Of a stretch of 64,000 nucleotides of DNA, positions 22,763 to 33,601 are shown in pieces; the first letter of the stretch is position 1, and the number at the start of each line of letters is the position of its first letter. The notes beneath the pieces were generated by a model that was not told where the DNA came from, did no database searches, and saw only the letters and a program-made list of their open reading frames with translations. The stretch spans positions 48,895,087-48,959,086 of the forward strand of contig OZ022508.1 of the NCBI GenBank assembly GCA_963989385.1, written 5' to 3'. This DNA comes from Ctena decussata (lineage: Eukaryota > Mollusca > Bivalvia > Lucinida > Lucinidae). The position numbers and the translations under genes were made by a program.

Positions 22763-23699
22763 TCAACTATAATGCTACAAAAAATAACGAAAATGTTGGC
22801 GTTCAATTTTTCGGCCTCATCTCCATTACCTTGCTGATTCACGCACTCTGCATGTCTATAAAAATCCTCGTTTCAGGCCATGGTCAGCTACCGTGAATGT
22901 TCGTGCAACCTTTATCAGTATTTCACAAGCAATAATCATTTTTATCCAAGTTTTTACTCAATGTCGTCTGCACTTTCATGTTTATAATATCCGACTTTGT
23001 ACAACTCTTCCGTTTAATAGATATCTTCAACTGCAGTCTTGCCGTCGTTTCTGTACTGACGGAGTATTGCCCTGCAACTTGCATTGGAAAAGTCGCTAAG
23101 GTGGTCGTTATCGGCGCGTGAAAACCCATGTTTATACATGGTTTTGTGTTCGTTAAAACATGCCTATAAATAGCGTGTGACACCGACATTTATGCAATAA
23201 TAATAGTTGGAAAGGCCACAAACACAAAGCACAGACCCACACTGGCACCAACAGAAGAAAACGAACAAAAAAAAGCATATTTTGATTACCGGAATAATTC
23301 TTAATATTGGGACCGACAGATCTGAGTAATCAGTGCAGACCCAGTAGCAGCGTAGGAGCAGTCTGATCAGGATCTACTGTTTTTTCATTTTTAATGTTTT
23401 TTCTATTTGGGTTGGTTTGGGTTGTCAGTTTTGTGTAAGTGTCCTCCTACTTTATTTGGCTATGCTAAGTCTTGGTTCGTGGCCATCTCTTAAAAACTTT
23501 CCGCATGCCTTATGTGTGGCAGGTTGTATACAAAACTGACATGTATAAAAACAGACACATACACATTCTAGATCGGAGCTTATCTAAAGACAGCTACAGA
23601 AACAAAAATATTGGCAATCCCATGCAAAAGGTCCCACTAGTTCAATACATACGTTTTGAAGCTAAAGCTCTTACGTTGCTGCGCAAATCTGGGAACACA
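22763..23699. other. No gene; a partial hairpin
   Basis: No supported coding region. A decayed member of the CAAACAGTG hairpin family lies near 23335-23390 (a GCAGACCCAG arm and a CAGTCTGATCAGGATCTAC arm). A small hairpin lies around 23126-23146. Confidence 0.4.
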
Positions 23700-23796
23700 A
23701 CATTGAAACTACGTTGAATCAAAGTTGACTCAACATCATGACGTTGACTCTACAATGGTTCAGTGTTGTTACAACGTTAATTGTGTGCCTGCTGGC
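23700..23796. mobile_element. Partial MITE ending GTGTGCCTGCTGGC
   Basis: CAACGTTGA-type repeats lead to a terminus like that of the 9516-9620 MITE. Only one end is intact. It is a decayed or truncated relative. Confidence 0.5.
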
Positions 23797-24110
23797 ATAG
23801 ATCCATCTTACTTACATTATAAAGGAAACAAGGATATGTTCAAAATTTTATTTTTTTTTATGTAAAATTACAAATATTAAGTTTTTACTGCAAAGCATAT
23901 GTGCAACAAAATGATAATCATGATAATTGACTGCGCTAGATTAAAGAACCGGTTTGATTTAAGAGAAACCATGTGGTCGACTTCATTCGATCTGAAAAAC
24001 TTGTCAGAGTATTCATTTATTTGAAACATAACTCCATGAAATATTGCACGAGAACACTTGTCTTCGGGCTTATAAACGGATACATAAACGAATAATAAGC
24101 TTTCTCTTGA

Positions 24111-24157
24111 AACCATCCAGAAGATGGACGTCCCAGACAAGAAGCATCACAACCAGA
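24111..24157. pseudogene. Small duplicate of part of the mariner remnant
   Basis: GAAACCATCCAGAAGATGGACG...GAAGCATCACA is nearly the same as 24975-25017 in the neighbouring mariner remnant. It has no open frame of its own. Confidence 0.55.
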
Positions 24158-24422
24158 CTGACTACATTTTTCAACAAAGCGGATCCGATCAGGAGTTGAC
24201 CTGCTTAGGACAAGAAGCTTTACTACTTATAGCAGACATAGCAAGTGACCATGACCTGGTGACGATGACCTTTCATCTGAAAAAAGGCTAGAAGACCAAA
24301 CCAGCCAAGACTGTGGTTTGGCCTTTAGAAGTTAATGGACCTAGATGTGGCATGCACATTTCAAGCAACAATAGGTGGGACATTTGCACCACCTATCGAT
24401 CGGTCTGATGGATGATGGCGTA

Positions 24423-25241
24423 GACGAGGGATGGTCGGAAAATACCCGGACGTTTTGCTCTTTCTCAAAAAACGTTCAATATTTTCGAATAGGCTTTTTA
24501 ATCTTTTTCAAAGTACGTACTTTACCTATATGACTATAGGTATATGTTTCGTTTTTGTTCTACATGTTGTTAGCTTTGCTAACCTGTATGTAATAAAGAA
24601 TTTGATTTGATACTTTTGCCATCTTCATGGGAGCTTTTGTATTCACTTGGCAAACCATGAAGTGGACCCACTGCTGAGGTACCGAGTTACAGCTGATATG
24701 GTCTCATGTTTGTTGTTCACTTCTGGAAATAAATAAAAGTCGCAAGGGTAAAGGTCAGGGCTGTATGGAGGGTGGGACGATAATTGCAGGAAATGATTTA
24801 TATAGGCTTTAAGCTTCCTATCAGATCCTGTACCATACAATCTTGTGTGTATACGTGTATATGTATATGTTGTATACGAAGATTTAGTAATAAATATTGT
24901 TTAAACCAACAATTGCTGCATGAGGGAGTTGATAAGTTCTGCTGTACAGGGGGGAAAAGCTACTCTCTGACAGAAACCATCCAGAAGATGAACGACCCAG
25001 ACAGGAAGCATCACAGGTAGATGAGGCACTATGAGGGGACATTGTCATGCAAAAGGACATTTTCTCTTGGCTATTCTGGGACGCAACTTTAGAGTCCATG
25101 GTACTGACACCTACCTTGTTTAAATGCTCAAAAATGTGTATACATACTTCTCTTTGAAAAAAAAAACTGCCCGATATGCAGGCGATTTAGCGTAGGTTTT
25201 GCTCCAGAATAGTTCGGCTAGTTTCCGACCACCCCTTGTAC
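24423..25241 (-). pseudogene. Decayed mariner-type transposase and element
   Basis: The two ends are diverged inverted copies next to TA (GACGAGGGATGGTCGGAAA at the left; the complement of GTACAAGGGGTGGTCGGAAA at the right). On the - strand, 24643-24840 encodes HPPYSPDLYPCDFYLFP. This is the typical mariner transposase block carrying the second or third catalytic Asp (family knowledge: HPPYSPDLAPxDxxLF). Further upstream on the same strand, about 25075-25030, ENVLLHDNVPS resembles the xxxLxQDNApxH block and is then broken by a stop. The element is only about 0.82 kb against about 1.3 kb for complete mariners, so it is internally deleted as well as frameshifted. Confidence 0.8.
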
Positions 25242-26265
25242 TACCACCTACAATATAACAGCGACTGACACCGCCAGTGAGATATCAATTAAACACTACA
25301 TGTTCTCGCTTGACGTGTTATCTTGACAACGCAAAATAAAGAAGCATATGCTACCACCAGATTCATAACGGTATGTAACCAACTAATTGATGGAATATAT
25401 TATTGTTCGGATTTTATATTCCTAAAATAAACTAATCTAGATATGATTTGATTACACACATAGTGCACACAGACGGAAAAGCTGAGATATATCATCCTTT
25501 TATTTACTAAATGCCATTTTTACTGCTCCCAAAATGATATATCAAACCGGCTTATGTTTCATGACCCATCTGTCTCAGCTCCAGTCTGCATGCACTATTC
25601 TATATTTCACTCAAACTACAACAGATATAGCCAACTTTGGTAGCTAGAACACTTTGGAACTTTAAAGAATTACGTCTAGACGAGGGTACTTCTTATTATC
25701 GGGGATAAGTTCTATATATGAAAATGGTTACTAACTACTGAAGTCGATCAACTGGCTCTTGGTCCAGTTAAAAAGAATTCCAAATAAAAAAAAAAAAAAC
25801 GTAAATTCTATACTTTGGGGATAACTGTACTCAAAATTGTCATTTGGAAATTGCAAATTGCGTTTTACAAAATTAGCAATCATAAAACCGACGATTTACC
25901 TCCCCAAATGATAACTTTTCTAAAATACAGTTATCCCCAGTCTGCTGTGCATTTCTTTCAAATTTTAGCCTATCCTAGTGTAGCACTTTGCATCTAAAGC
26001 AAAGCGCTTTCAGCGATGTAAAACCAGGCATTAGCCAATACAGCGATGTTTCATAATGACATCGAGTTTCTGACAGTGTATCACAGGATATTTGATGTTA
26101 TCCAGTCAGGCGTCGCGTTATATTCGGAAGTGCATTAGAATTCAGTTTATTCGTTGCTGCTTTTGCAAAACTGTGCTGCTTATTGTTGAGCGGTTTGACA
26201 GAGCATTCGATAAGCAAAAACAGTTTGAATTTCACTGACTTTTACAAACGCGAATGACTAGAAAT
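25242..26265. other. No gene seen
   Basis: AT-rich intergenic sequence. A + strand frame at 25815-25997 has no recognisable content. Confidence 0.4.
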
Positions 26266-26808
26266 AATGATGATAGTAATAATAATAACAGTCTTTATTT
26301 CAAGTTGACTACGCAAATCTAAATATGATCTGCCTTTAAAGTCAACAGTGCAAATACCACACATGGATCTACATGAACGCAAGTTGTAAACATATACAGT
26401 CCACTCTCGGACACGGATATCTCAAAATATCCTTTTTATGTCAAAGAACATATTTCCAAATTTTCATTTACCTTTCAACTCCTGTTATCTCAAACTCATG
26501 CAATCTCAAAGTAAATTTTCTGGGACCAAAAAATTTACTTCGAGATATCAATAGTTTATGTTGAACTTTGACTTCGAGATATCGAGAGTTGACTAATTTT
26601 ATAGGAAGCAAATCTGCCACCACTTTTATTTTTTTACCTCCCTTCTAAGTGGTGGTCAACTTTAAAGGAAGTAATTACCCTTAGGGGGACGAATTCTTTC
26701 CTTTAAGAGTAGACGTCTATTGCTGGGGCTTATCCAACAAGGAAGCAAATACTAAACTCCTAAAGTTCCTCCATTCGTGAAAAACCCATGGAAATGTATC
26801 CCTTACCT
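26266..26808 (-). repeat. Composite dispersed repeat, left of two direct copies flanking the LINE
   Basis: About 540 bp, repeated in the same orientation at 33071-33601 with only scattered differences and one small indel. On the - strand its end reads CTTGAAATAAAGACTGTTA followed by TTA-type triplets. That looks like a polyadenylation signal plus the simple tail of a retroelement, so the repeat is probably a retroposon read on the - strand. A pogo/Tigger-like MITE (26397-26595) is embedded in both copies at the same place. Confidence 0.75.
26397..26595. mobile_element. Pogo/Tigger-like MITE, copy 1
   Basis: The ends are imperfect inverted copies (CAGTCCACTCTCG...ATATCTC at the left; GACTTCGAGATATCGAGAGTTGACTA at the right). 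'Ctctcgatatctcgaag' ends are typical of pogo/Tigger-group MITEs (general knowledge). The element lies next to TA. There is no transposase. Confidence 0.65.
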
Positions 26809-27049
26809 ACATGTTTCTGATTGGTATAAGGTGGGGCGGCACCATGGGCAGATAGTTACACATACAGCAGACACTTGTTTGGCATGCACAGTGTCGTGGG
26901 GCAAGTCAGCACAACTTTGCGGTATTAATTCCTAGGAATCATACATGGTTGTATGCATACAGGGCTACATAGATGTGCATGCCAACCCGAGTCTTTCTGG
27001 ATTCTAACATGAAAATGTCTAAAGATTAGGACACTAAACGGATAACCAT

Positions 27050-27220
27050 AATTGTCCTAAAATTGGAACAGTTGGATTTTACAATACAATAACCCATTCA
27101 AACGATGTAAATAAAATGACAACTAGTGCTGATCTTGTGCAGACTTCTCCTCCAGGCGCAGTCTGATCTTGGTCAGCACGTTTTGCTAAGACCTGAATGT
27201 CCTAATGTTGGGAATGTTTA
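27050..27220. mobile_element. Decayed CAAACAGTG-hairpin MITE
   Basis: The centre (GTGCTGATCTTGTGCAGACTTC, loop, CAGTCTGATCTTGGTCAGCAC) and the outer AATTGTCCTAAAATT and ATGTCCTAATGTTGGGA boxes resemble the MITE at 32639-32850. The match is diverged. Confidence 0.5.
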
Positions 27221-27481
27221 CAGTACCTACCATGGTGTGCCTTTTAGTCAGAATCCTGCTAATGTATATGAATGCAAGTCTGCATAGCTTTATTGTACAG
27301 ATATACTTCACATATATCAGATTCTGTTCAATGTGCTTGAGGTTTTTTCTGTGTTTATTGTTACTTTTTCTTATGTTGTACTATCCTTTTTCACAATGTT
27401 TCAGGCATGAGGTTGATTTGACAGGCTTAAACACAAAAACTGAACAATGTCATCAGTTAAGACATTAATTGCAATCCAAGT

Positions 27482-27988
27482 ATGGCAGATATAAAAATAC
27501 TTTCTGTAAATGTACAGGGGATTGGGCTTCTTCAAAAACGAACAGATATACTACAGTATTTAAAGGAGAAAAATTGTCAGATATATTGTCTGCAGGACAC
27601 ACACTTTTGTCCGGGAACAGATGAAAAACTTGTTAAGGCAAGATGGGATGGGGACTGTGTCTTTAGTTCCCTGAAATCTAATTCTAGAGGAGTGGCCATT
27701 TTATTTAATAAAAATTTTGACTATAAGGTGCATAATTGTGAATCTGATCCTAACGGCAACTATATAATACTAGACTTAAGTGTAGAAAATAATAGATTAA
27801 CATTAGTTTCCATTTATGGACCAAATTCTGATGACCCAGGGTTTTATGAAAATATTGCTAAGAAAATAGAAGATATTGGTAATGAGCATATTATTTGGTG
27901 TGGAGACTTCAATCTTGTGATTGATCCAAAAGTTGATTACTGTAACTATAAAACAATCAATAACAAAAAAGCAAGGGATAAAGTCTTA
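27482..27988 (+). pseudogene. LINE endonuclease, N-terminal half
   Basis: Residues 1-169 carry the AP-endonuclease-like core of LINE ORF2: LSVNVQGIG near the start (metal-binding Asn), CLQDTHF (catalytic acidic residue), SIYGPN, and WCGDFN (the GDFN motif). The start ATG has the usual position a few residues before the first motif. The reading frame then runs into the 27989-28804 insertion and ends in unrelated sequence at 28252. The endonuclease nicks target DNA to prime reverse transcription. This copy lacks the continuous C-terminal half and should be inactive unless the insertion is removed from the RNA. Confidence 0.88.
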
Positions 27989-28804
27989 AAGGGTAGGACT
28001 GATTTTTCTGATCAATTCCGAAAAATAATAATACGTCACAAACGTATTGGCTATAATTTAAATGTTATGCGACAGTCTGCATGCTTAGTGATTAACCCAA
28101 TCACGGTTGATAACTTTGCTGCACTCTTTAATTGCACACCGGGGGATCGGTCGTCAGACTCTATGATGGCCCGACCTAAAGCTATATATTTTAGTTGGTT
28201 GGGACCAGAGCCTTTTTGTCTGTTGCTTGGTCCACCGGGGCTCAACTGGTGACCTTCTTTTGCTTCAGATTATCAGTGGGGTTGTTTGGCAGGACAGGGA
28301 TCTCCACCTGTCAGACGGCCCGTTGTATCTGTTGAGTCCTCGTCTTTGCTTCTTCATGGTGTTGAAATTTGATTTATGTGTTTACCGTGATGATTCATTG
28401 ACGAGTTAGAGGGTTATCATGCGAACCGAACAACCAACTAAATGTTTTGTACCACTTCAGAAACTGAGGGTGAGGTTGGGCCTGTAAAATCGATTTAAGC
28501 CCCCCAGTAATTCATTACTGACCGTTCCAAGGCGGTAGTTCTGTTGTGGTTCTCTGTTGCCTGTTTTTGGTGTCAGAGTTTCTGTGATGTTTTACCTTAT
28601 GTATGTTCTTATTATTTTTGGTTCGGTTTGGGTTGCTGAGTGGCCACCTTTGGGAACAAGCCGCTCACTCGGTTGGCCATATGTTCTCTGTATCTTGATT
28701 ATTTGTAATCTTAGTTGTTTCCAACTATGGTTTGAGGGCTGGATTTGGATTTTGAGGGCTGGATTTGGATTTGGATCCTGGTCTTTGCATACTTTTTACT
28801 TTTA
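27989..28804. other. 0.8-kb insertion splitting the LINE endonuclease
   Basis: The endonuclease reading resumes exactly in the correct place after this segment. TTA stands on both sides (27986-27988 and 28802-28804), which would fit a 3-bp target duplication. Equally, the segment can be read as GTAGGA...CTTTTAG (27993-28805), a GT-AG intron that keeps the frame. It is G/T-rich. Near its right end a GAGGGCTGGATTTGGATTT block is repeated in tandem (about 28735-28775). No terminal inverted repeat or coding region was recognised. Confidence 0.75.
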
Positions 28805-29340
28805 GAAATAATGCAAGAAAAGTTTATGGTGGACCCTTATCGTGATTTTCATCCAAATTTAAAAAGATACACTTGGAGAAGAACTCATCCATTCCAGCAA
28901 GCAAGACTAGATTTTTTTCTCATTTCAGAGAATTTATTGTCCTCAATTCAGAACTGTGCCATAGAAAATAGTTATAGATCAGATCATTCAGCAATTCTAC
29001 TGAAAGTAAAATTTAGTGAATTTATTAAAGGTAAACCTATGTGGAAACATAACAATTCTCTGTTAAGTGATTTAAAATATCTTGAAGCAATTAAAAGTAA
29101 AATTGAAGAAATCAAGCAACAATATGCACTACCAATTTATAATTTAGATAACTTGAAAGATATTCCAGATGCTGAAATACAGTTCTGCATTAATGATAAA
29201 CTTTTTCTGGATACACTACTTGTGGAATTAAGGGGAAAGTATATTTCATATTCATGCTTTAAAAAGAAACAAGAAGATATGAGGGAGAAGGACTTAATAA
29301 CTGAAATATCGGAACTTGAACATGGATTAACACCAGAAAA
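28805..29340 (+). pseudogene. LINE endonuclease C-terminal half and linker
   Basis: Reads EIMQEKF..., then the tail motifs of the L1-type endonuclease: YTWRR, QARLDFFLIS and YRSDHSAI (the SDHS catalytic His motif). An alpha-helical, Lys-rich linker towards the reverse transcriptase follows. The frame is lost at the A-run 29337-29343, where one base too many shifts it. The linker continues without a gap in the frame of the next segment, so this is a single-base lesion. Confidence 0.85.
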
Positions 29341-32093
29341 AAACAGATATACTGGAAAATTTAAAAGCCGAACTCTACGAATTAAGAAAACGAAAAATTA
29401 AAGGGGCAGTGATTAGATCCCGAGCAATTGATATTTTAAACGATGAAAAGCCAACTAAATATTTCTGTTCCCTTGAATCTCATAACTTTACAAGTAAAAT
29501 CATACCAAAACTTTTAAAAGAAAATGGTGAAATATTGACTGAGCAAAATCAAATCTTGCAAGAAATAGAACAGTACTATAGAAATTTGTATAGCAGTAAA
29601 GAAGGGGAAATAACTGATATTGATCTAAATAAATTATTAAGCAACTACAATATTCCTAAACTAAACCAAAATGAATCAAATAATCTAGAAGGACTTCTAA
29701 CTTTATCAGAACTCTCTTCCGCTTTAACAAATATGAAAAATAACCGTAGTCCTGGAGCAGATGGTTTCTCTTGCGAATTTTTCAAAATGTTTTGGAAAGA
29801 ACTAGGCACGTTTGTCTTAAGAGCAATTAATTATAGCTATGAAACGGGGGAATTTTCGGTAGCACAACAAGATGGAATTATTACACTACTACCAAAAGAA
29901 AATAAATATCGACAGCTCCTTACAAATTATAGACCCATTTGTCTTCTTAACACAGTGTATAAAATAGCCTCGGCAGGAGTAGCAAACAGAATTAAAACAG
30001 TACTAAATAAACTTATAGAACAAGATCAAACAGGCTTTATATCAGGACGATACATAGGAGAAAACACAAGAATAATTTATGATTTAATGCAGTTAGTAGA
30101 TGAACAAAACAAACCTGGACTACTGTTATTAGTTGACTTTGAAAAGGCTTTCGACTCGTTATCATGGTCATTCATAGAAAAAGTGCTTAATTTCTTTAAT
30201 TTTGGCCCATCATTAATTAAATGGATATCAACCCTCTATAAAAATTCTTCTTTAAGGGTTAACCAAGGTGGAAACTTCTCATCCCCCTTCAAAGTTGAAC
30301 GTGGTTGTAAACAAGGAGACCCATTATCCCCGTACATTTTTATCCTCTGCGCAGAAATTCTAGCCATAAAAATTAGAAATAATGATAAAATAAAGGGGAT
30401 CAAAATTAATGACTTCGAATTTTTATTAACACAGTTTGCTGATGATACAACTGTTATCTTGGATGGATCTGAAACGTCTTTGAATGAAACATTAAATGAA
30501 TTAGAAAAGTTTAAGTCTATTTCAGGGCTTAAGGTCAATTTTCAGAAAACACAAGTCATATGGATAGGATCGAAAAAATATACCCAGGACGCAATTAAAA
30601 CAAAATGGAAACTAACATGGGGAATTAATAGATTTAAATTACTGGGCATAACCTTTGACACAGATCTAAATAAAATGATTGACATCAATTATGCACAAAG
30701 AATCGAAACACTGAAAAGTAAAATACAAGCTTGGCAGCGTAGACATCTCACCCCAATTGGCAAAATTACCGTTATTAAAACTCTGTTAATTCCTAGTATG
30801 AATCATCTTTTTCTATCTTTACCCAACCCAACAGATAAGGTTTTGAAAGAACTACAGGATATGTTTTTTAAATTTCTCTGGGAAGGAGTATATAGAATAA
30901 AAAGCAATGTGATGTACAAAGATTATGTAGATGGTGGACTTAAAATGATAAATGTACAAGCTTTTTCAGCAGCTTTGAAATCAACATGGATACGAAGGTT
31001 AATTTTTAGTCAACAGAAGTGGACAAAAATTTTAGGGCAGTACATAAACGTAGATAAATTCCTCTGTTGCGGAAAAGATTATATTACTGCTGAATTACGG
31101 AATATAAAAAATAAATTTTGGCAGGATGTATTCAAGGCGCATGTCCACTTAGTAACAAAAAATCAACCAACTGAAAATAGTTTTTTATCAAGTCCAATAT
31201 TTTATAATGATAATATTGAAATAGCCAAAGCTAGCTTTTTTTATTCACAATGTTTTAAAAATGGTATAAGATTCGTTAATGATATTGTAGGAAATGATGG
31301 TAAATTTTACTCATTCCAGGAGGTAAAAGAAAAGTTTGATATTCATATAAACTATATGCAATATTTAAGTATGATTCATGCAATTAAAGAATGGCAGAAA
31401 GGAATAAGTTTAACAAATATTACAGCAAAATTACCAAACCCGATTGTACCCGCTTATCTGCATATTTACATGAAAAATAAAAAAGGTAGTAAAGATATGT
31501 ATATAATATTAAACCATAACACTGAGACAGCTACTGGCAGGGTCGCCTGGAACAAAACATACGATTTGGATGATAATGCTTGGAATGATATTTATATAGG
31601 CCTATGGCCTTTCAAAATAACAAAGGATACAACATTACAGTGGTTCCAAACACGAATAAATCATAATATACTAGCTACCAATAGTGTCCTACATAAAATA
31701 AAATATATAAAGGACCCAATGTGTTCTTTCTGTGCAAAGGAATCCGAAAATATTAGGCATTTATTATGGGAATGTGAACATACAAAGAAATTGTTGAGTG
31801 ATGTTAAAAACTGGTGCTCTGAAAACAATATTCATATTGACACGGAAGAAAAATCCTTCTTGTTTGGTAGTTTTCTCAGAAATGCCAGCATACCAGAACA
31901 ATTGATCTGGTTAGAAACAAAATATTATATTTATTATTGTAGATGCTCCAAATCATGTTTAAATTTGACAGCACTGAAATATAGACTTAAACTTCTTTAT
32001 AGTATTACTTTCAAGGCAGCCATATTAGAAAAAACAATGGAGAAATTTCTTGACAGGTGGGACGAATTCCATGATCTATTCAATAAAATTTGA
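29341..32093 (+). pseudogene. LINE reverse transcriptase and C-terminal zinc-finger region
   Basis: An open frame of about 900 codons with all core reverse-transcriptase blocks. They are: NNRSPGADGFSCEF; YRPICLLNTVYKI; TGFISGRYIGENTR; VDFEKAFDSLSW (first catalytic Asp); GCKQGDPLSPYIF; and the FADD box near residues 343-346, counted from the codon at 29409. The downstream region contains LLGITFD and the thumb-like segment. Then come a C-x2-C...H...C cluster (CSFCAKESENIRHLLWEC, from about residue 772) typical of the RVT-associated zinc finger and a basic helical end. The enzyme copies LINE RNA at the nicked target. This segment by itself is intact; the gene is broken upstream. Confidence 0.92.
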
Positions 32094-32638
32094 CCCATCA
32101 GTACCTAGCATATCTCTTTACAAGCAGCGTATACCCAAACCAGATGCCACAGAATATGATGTCTGGGATGGGTCTGCGCTTCTGGCTTCAACATTTGCTG
32201 TTTGCACATAAAATCAGGTCAGGAATAGTAAATAAACTTGTTTCTAATGAGATGACAGACTAAACTTGGAGGTGCTGAGTATGGATGGGTTGAAGTATTA
32301 GCCTTAGCTCGGTTAACCTCATGCCTGAAAATACTTTTCCATAAAAACTCCCCAAATTAAGCAGAAAAAATGGAGTTAAGTGAAAGGGTGCTTTGTGTGC
32401 AACAAATGCACAGATCAGTCTGTGCACTGGTGTGGGCCGGTCGGGATTTTTGCTTTTGCTTTTCAGATCCCTTGGGATTTAAAATCAATATCTGCTAACA
32501 GGCAGGATCACGACTGGACTGCTGCAGTGTACAGGCTGATCTGTTTTTTTCCATGCTCCTAAAGGTCATATGGTACCTTTTCACATGACACCATTAAATT
32601 TAAGCATATAATTATTTTATGTCTGTATAGATACCATA
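32094..32638. other. LINE 3' flank; no gene
   Basis: Probably starts with the LINE 3' UTR (from 32094). No poly-A tail or target duplication was recognised, so the 3' boundary is open. Confidence 0.4.
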
Positions 32639-32850
32639 GTGACCCTAAAGTTCCGGACACCTGAAAGCTGGACAATTACTGTTCTAAAAACTCTTAGTGG
32701 ATTTTATACACATTAGTACATCCAAATGATGCTTAGAGAATGGCAAACATTGTAGACCCTGATCGAGCTGCTCTGTGAGGAGCAGTTCGATCTGGGTCTA
32801 CAATGTCTGCTCAGACCTGTTTGTCCGAACATTTAGGGTCATTACACTAG
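32639..32850. mobile_element. MITE with central CAAACA hairpin
   Basis: The outer ends are inverted (AGTGACCCTAAAGTTCCGGACA and the complement-like TGTCCGAACATTTAGGGTCATTACACT). The centre (32742-32810) is a GGCAAACATTGTAGACCCTGATCGA hairpin. It shows that at least some family hairpins are centres of a MITE of about 210 bp. Confidence 0.7.
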
Positions 32851-33070
32851 TTGAAAGTGATCAAGAAATTGAGTATTGGTGTGCTAGATGTGAATGAGAG
32901 ATGTAAATTTCTTCTAACATAAACTGAAATATTGCAATAATATATATATGATACTGATATGATACAGATTGTAAGGTATGATAGTGGGATGGCCCTCCCC
33001 GACCCACTTCATACCTATTGACGGGGAGAATAAACGGGGAACCAAAATAGGCTCCTCAAATAGAAAAAAA

Positions 33071-33601
33071 AATGATGATAGTAATAATAATAACAGTCTT
33101 TATTTCAAGTTGACTACGCAAATCTAAATATGATCTGCCTTTAAAGTCAACAGCGCAAATACCACACATGGATCTACATGAACGCAAGTTGTAAACATAT
33201 ACAGTCCACTCTCGAACACGGATATCTCAAAATATCCTTTTTATGTCAAAGAACATATTTCCAAATTTTCATTTACCTTTCAACTCCTATTATCTCAAAC
33301 TCATGCAATCTCAAAGTAAATTTTCTGGGACCAAAAAAATTACTTCGAGATATCAATAGTTTATGTTGAACTTTGACTTCGAGATATCGAGAGTTGACTA
33401 ATTTTATAGGAAGCAAATCTGCCACCACTTTTATTCTAAGTGGTGGTCAACTTTAAAGGAAGTAATTACCCTTAGGGGGAGGAATTCTTTCCTTTAAGAG
33501 TAGACGTCTATTGCTGGGGCTTATCCCATAAGGAAGCAAATACTAAACCCCTAAAGTTCCTCCAGTCGTAAAAACAAACCATGGAAATGTATCCCTTACC
33601 T
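33071..33601 (-). repeat. Composite dispersed repeat, right of two direct copies
   Basis: Direct copy of 26266-26808, including the same internal MITE and the same two outer boundaries. It differs by scattered substitutions and a short deletion near 33437. Distance between copies is 6.8 kb. Confidence 0.8.
33202..33400. mobile_element. Pogo/Tigger-like MITE, copy 2
   Basis: Same element, at the same internal position, as 26397-26595. The shared position shows that the MITE entered before the host repeat was copied. Confidence 0.65.

Larger units (their letters stand above)
27482..32093 (+). mobile_element. L1/Tx1-type LINE, nearly complete ORF2
   Basis: One non-LTR retrotransposon ORF2 runs from an ATG at 27482 to TGA at 32093. 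The domains in order are apurinic-type endonuclease, reverse transcriptase, and a C-terminal Cys/His zinc-finger region. The layout and motif wording (GADGFSCEF, FEKAFDS, GCKQGDPLSP, FADD, CSFCAKES..H..WEC) fit the L1/Tx1 group. Two lesions break it: an insertion of about 0.8 kb at 27989-28804 inside the endonuclease, and a one-base shift in a run of seven A (29337-29343). The rest is open, which suggests a young copy. No ORF1 was recognised upstream and the 3' end is not marked by a clear poly-A. Confidence 0.9.

Noticed and set aside
26266..33601. Direct repeats as LTRs of one retrotransposon around the LINE
   Set aside because: The enclosed coding region is a non-LTR LINE, there are no TG...CA ends, primer-binding site or polypurine tract, and each repeat has its own retroelement-like tail.
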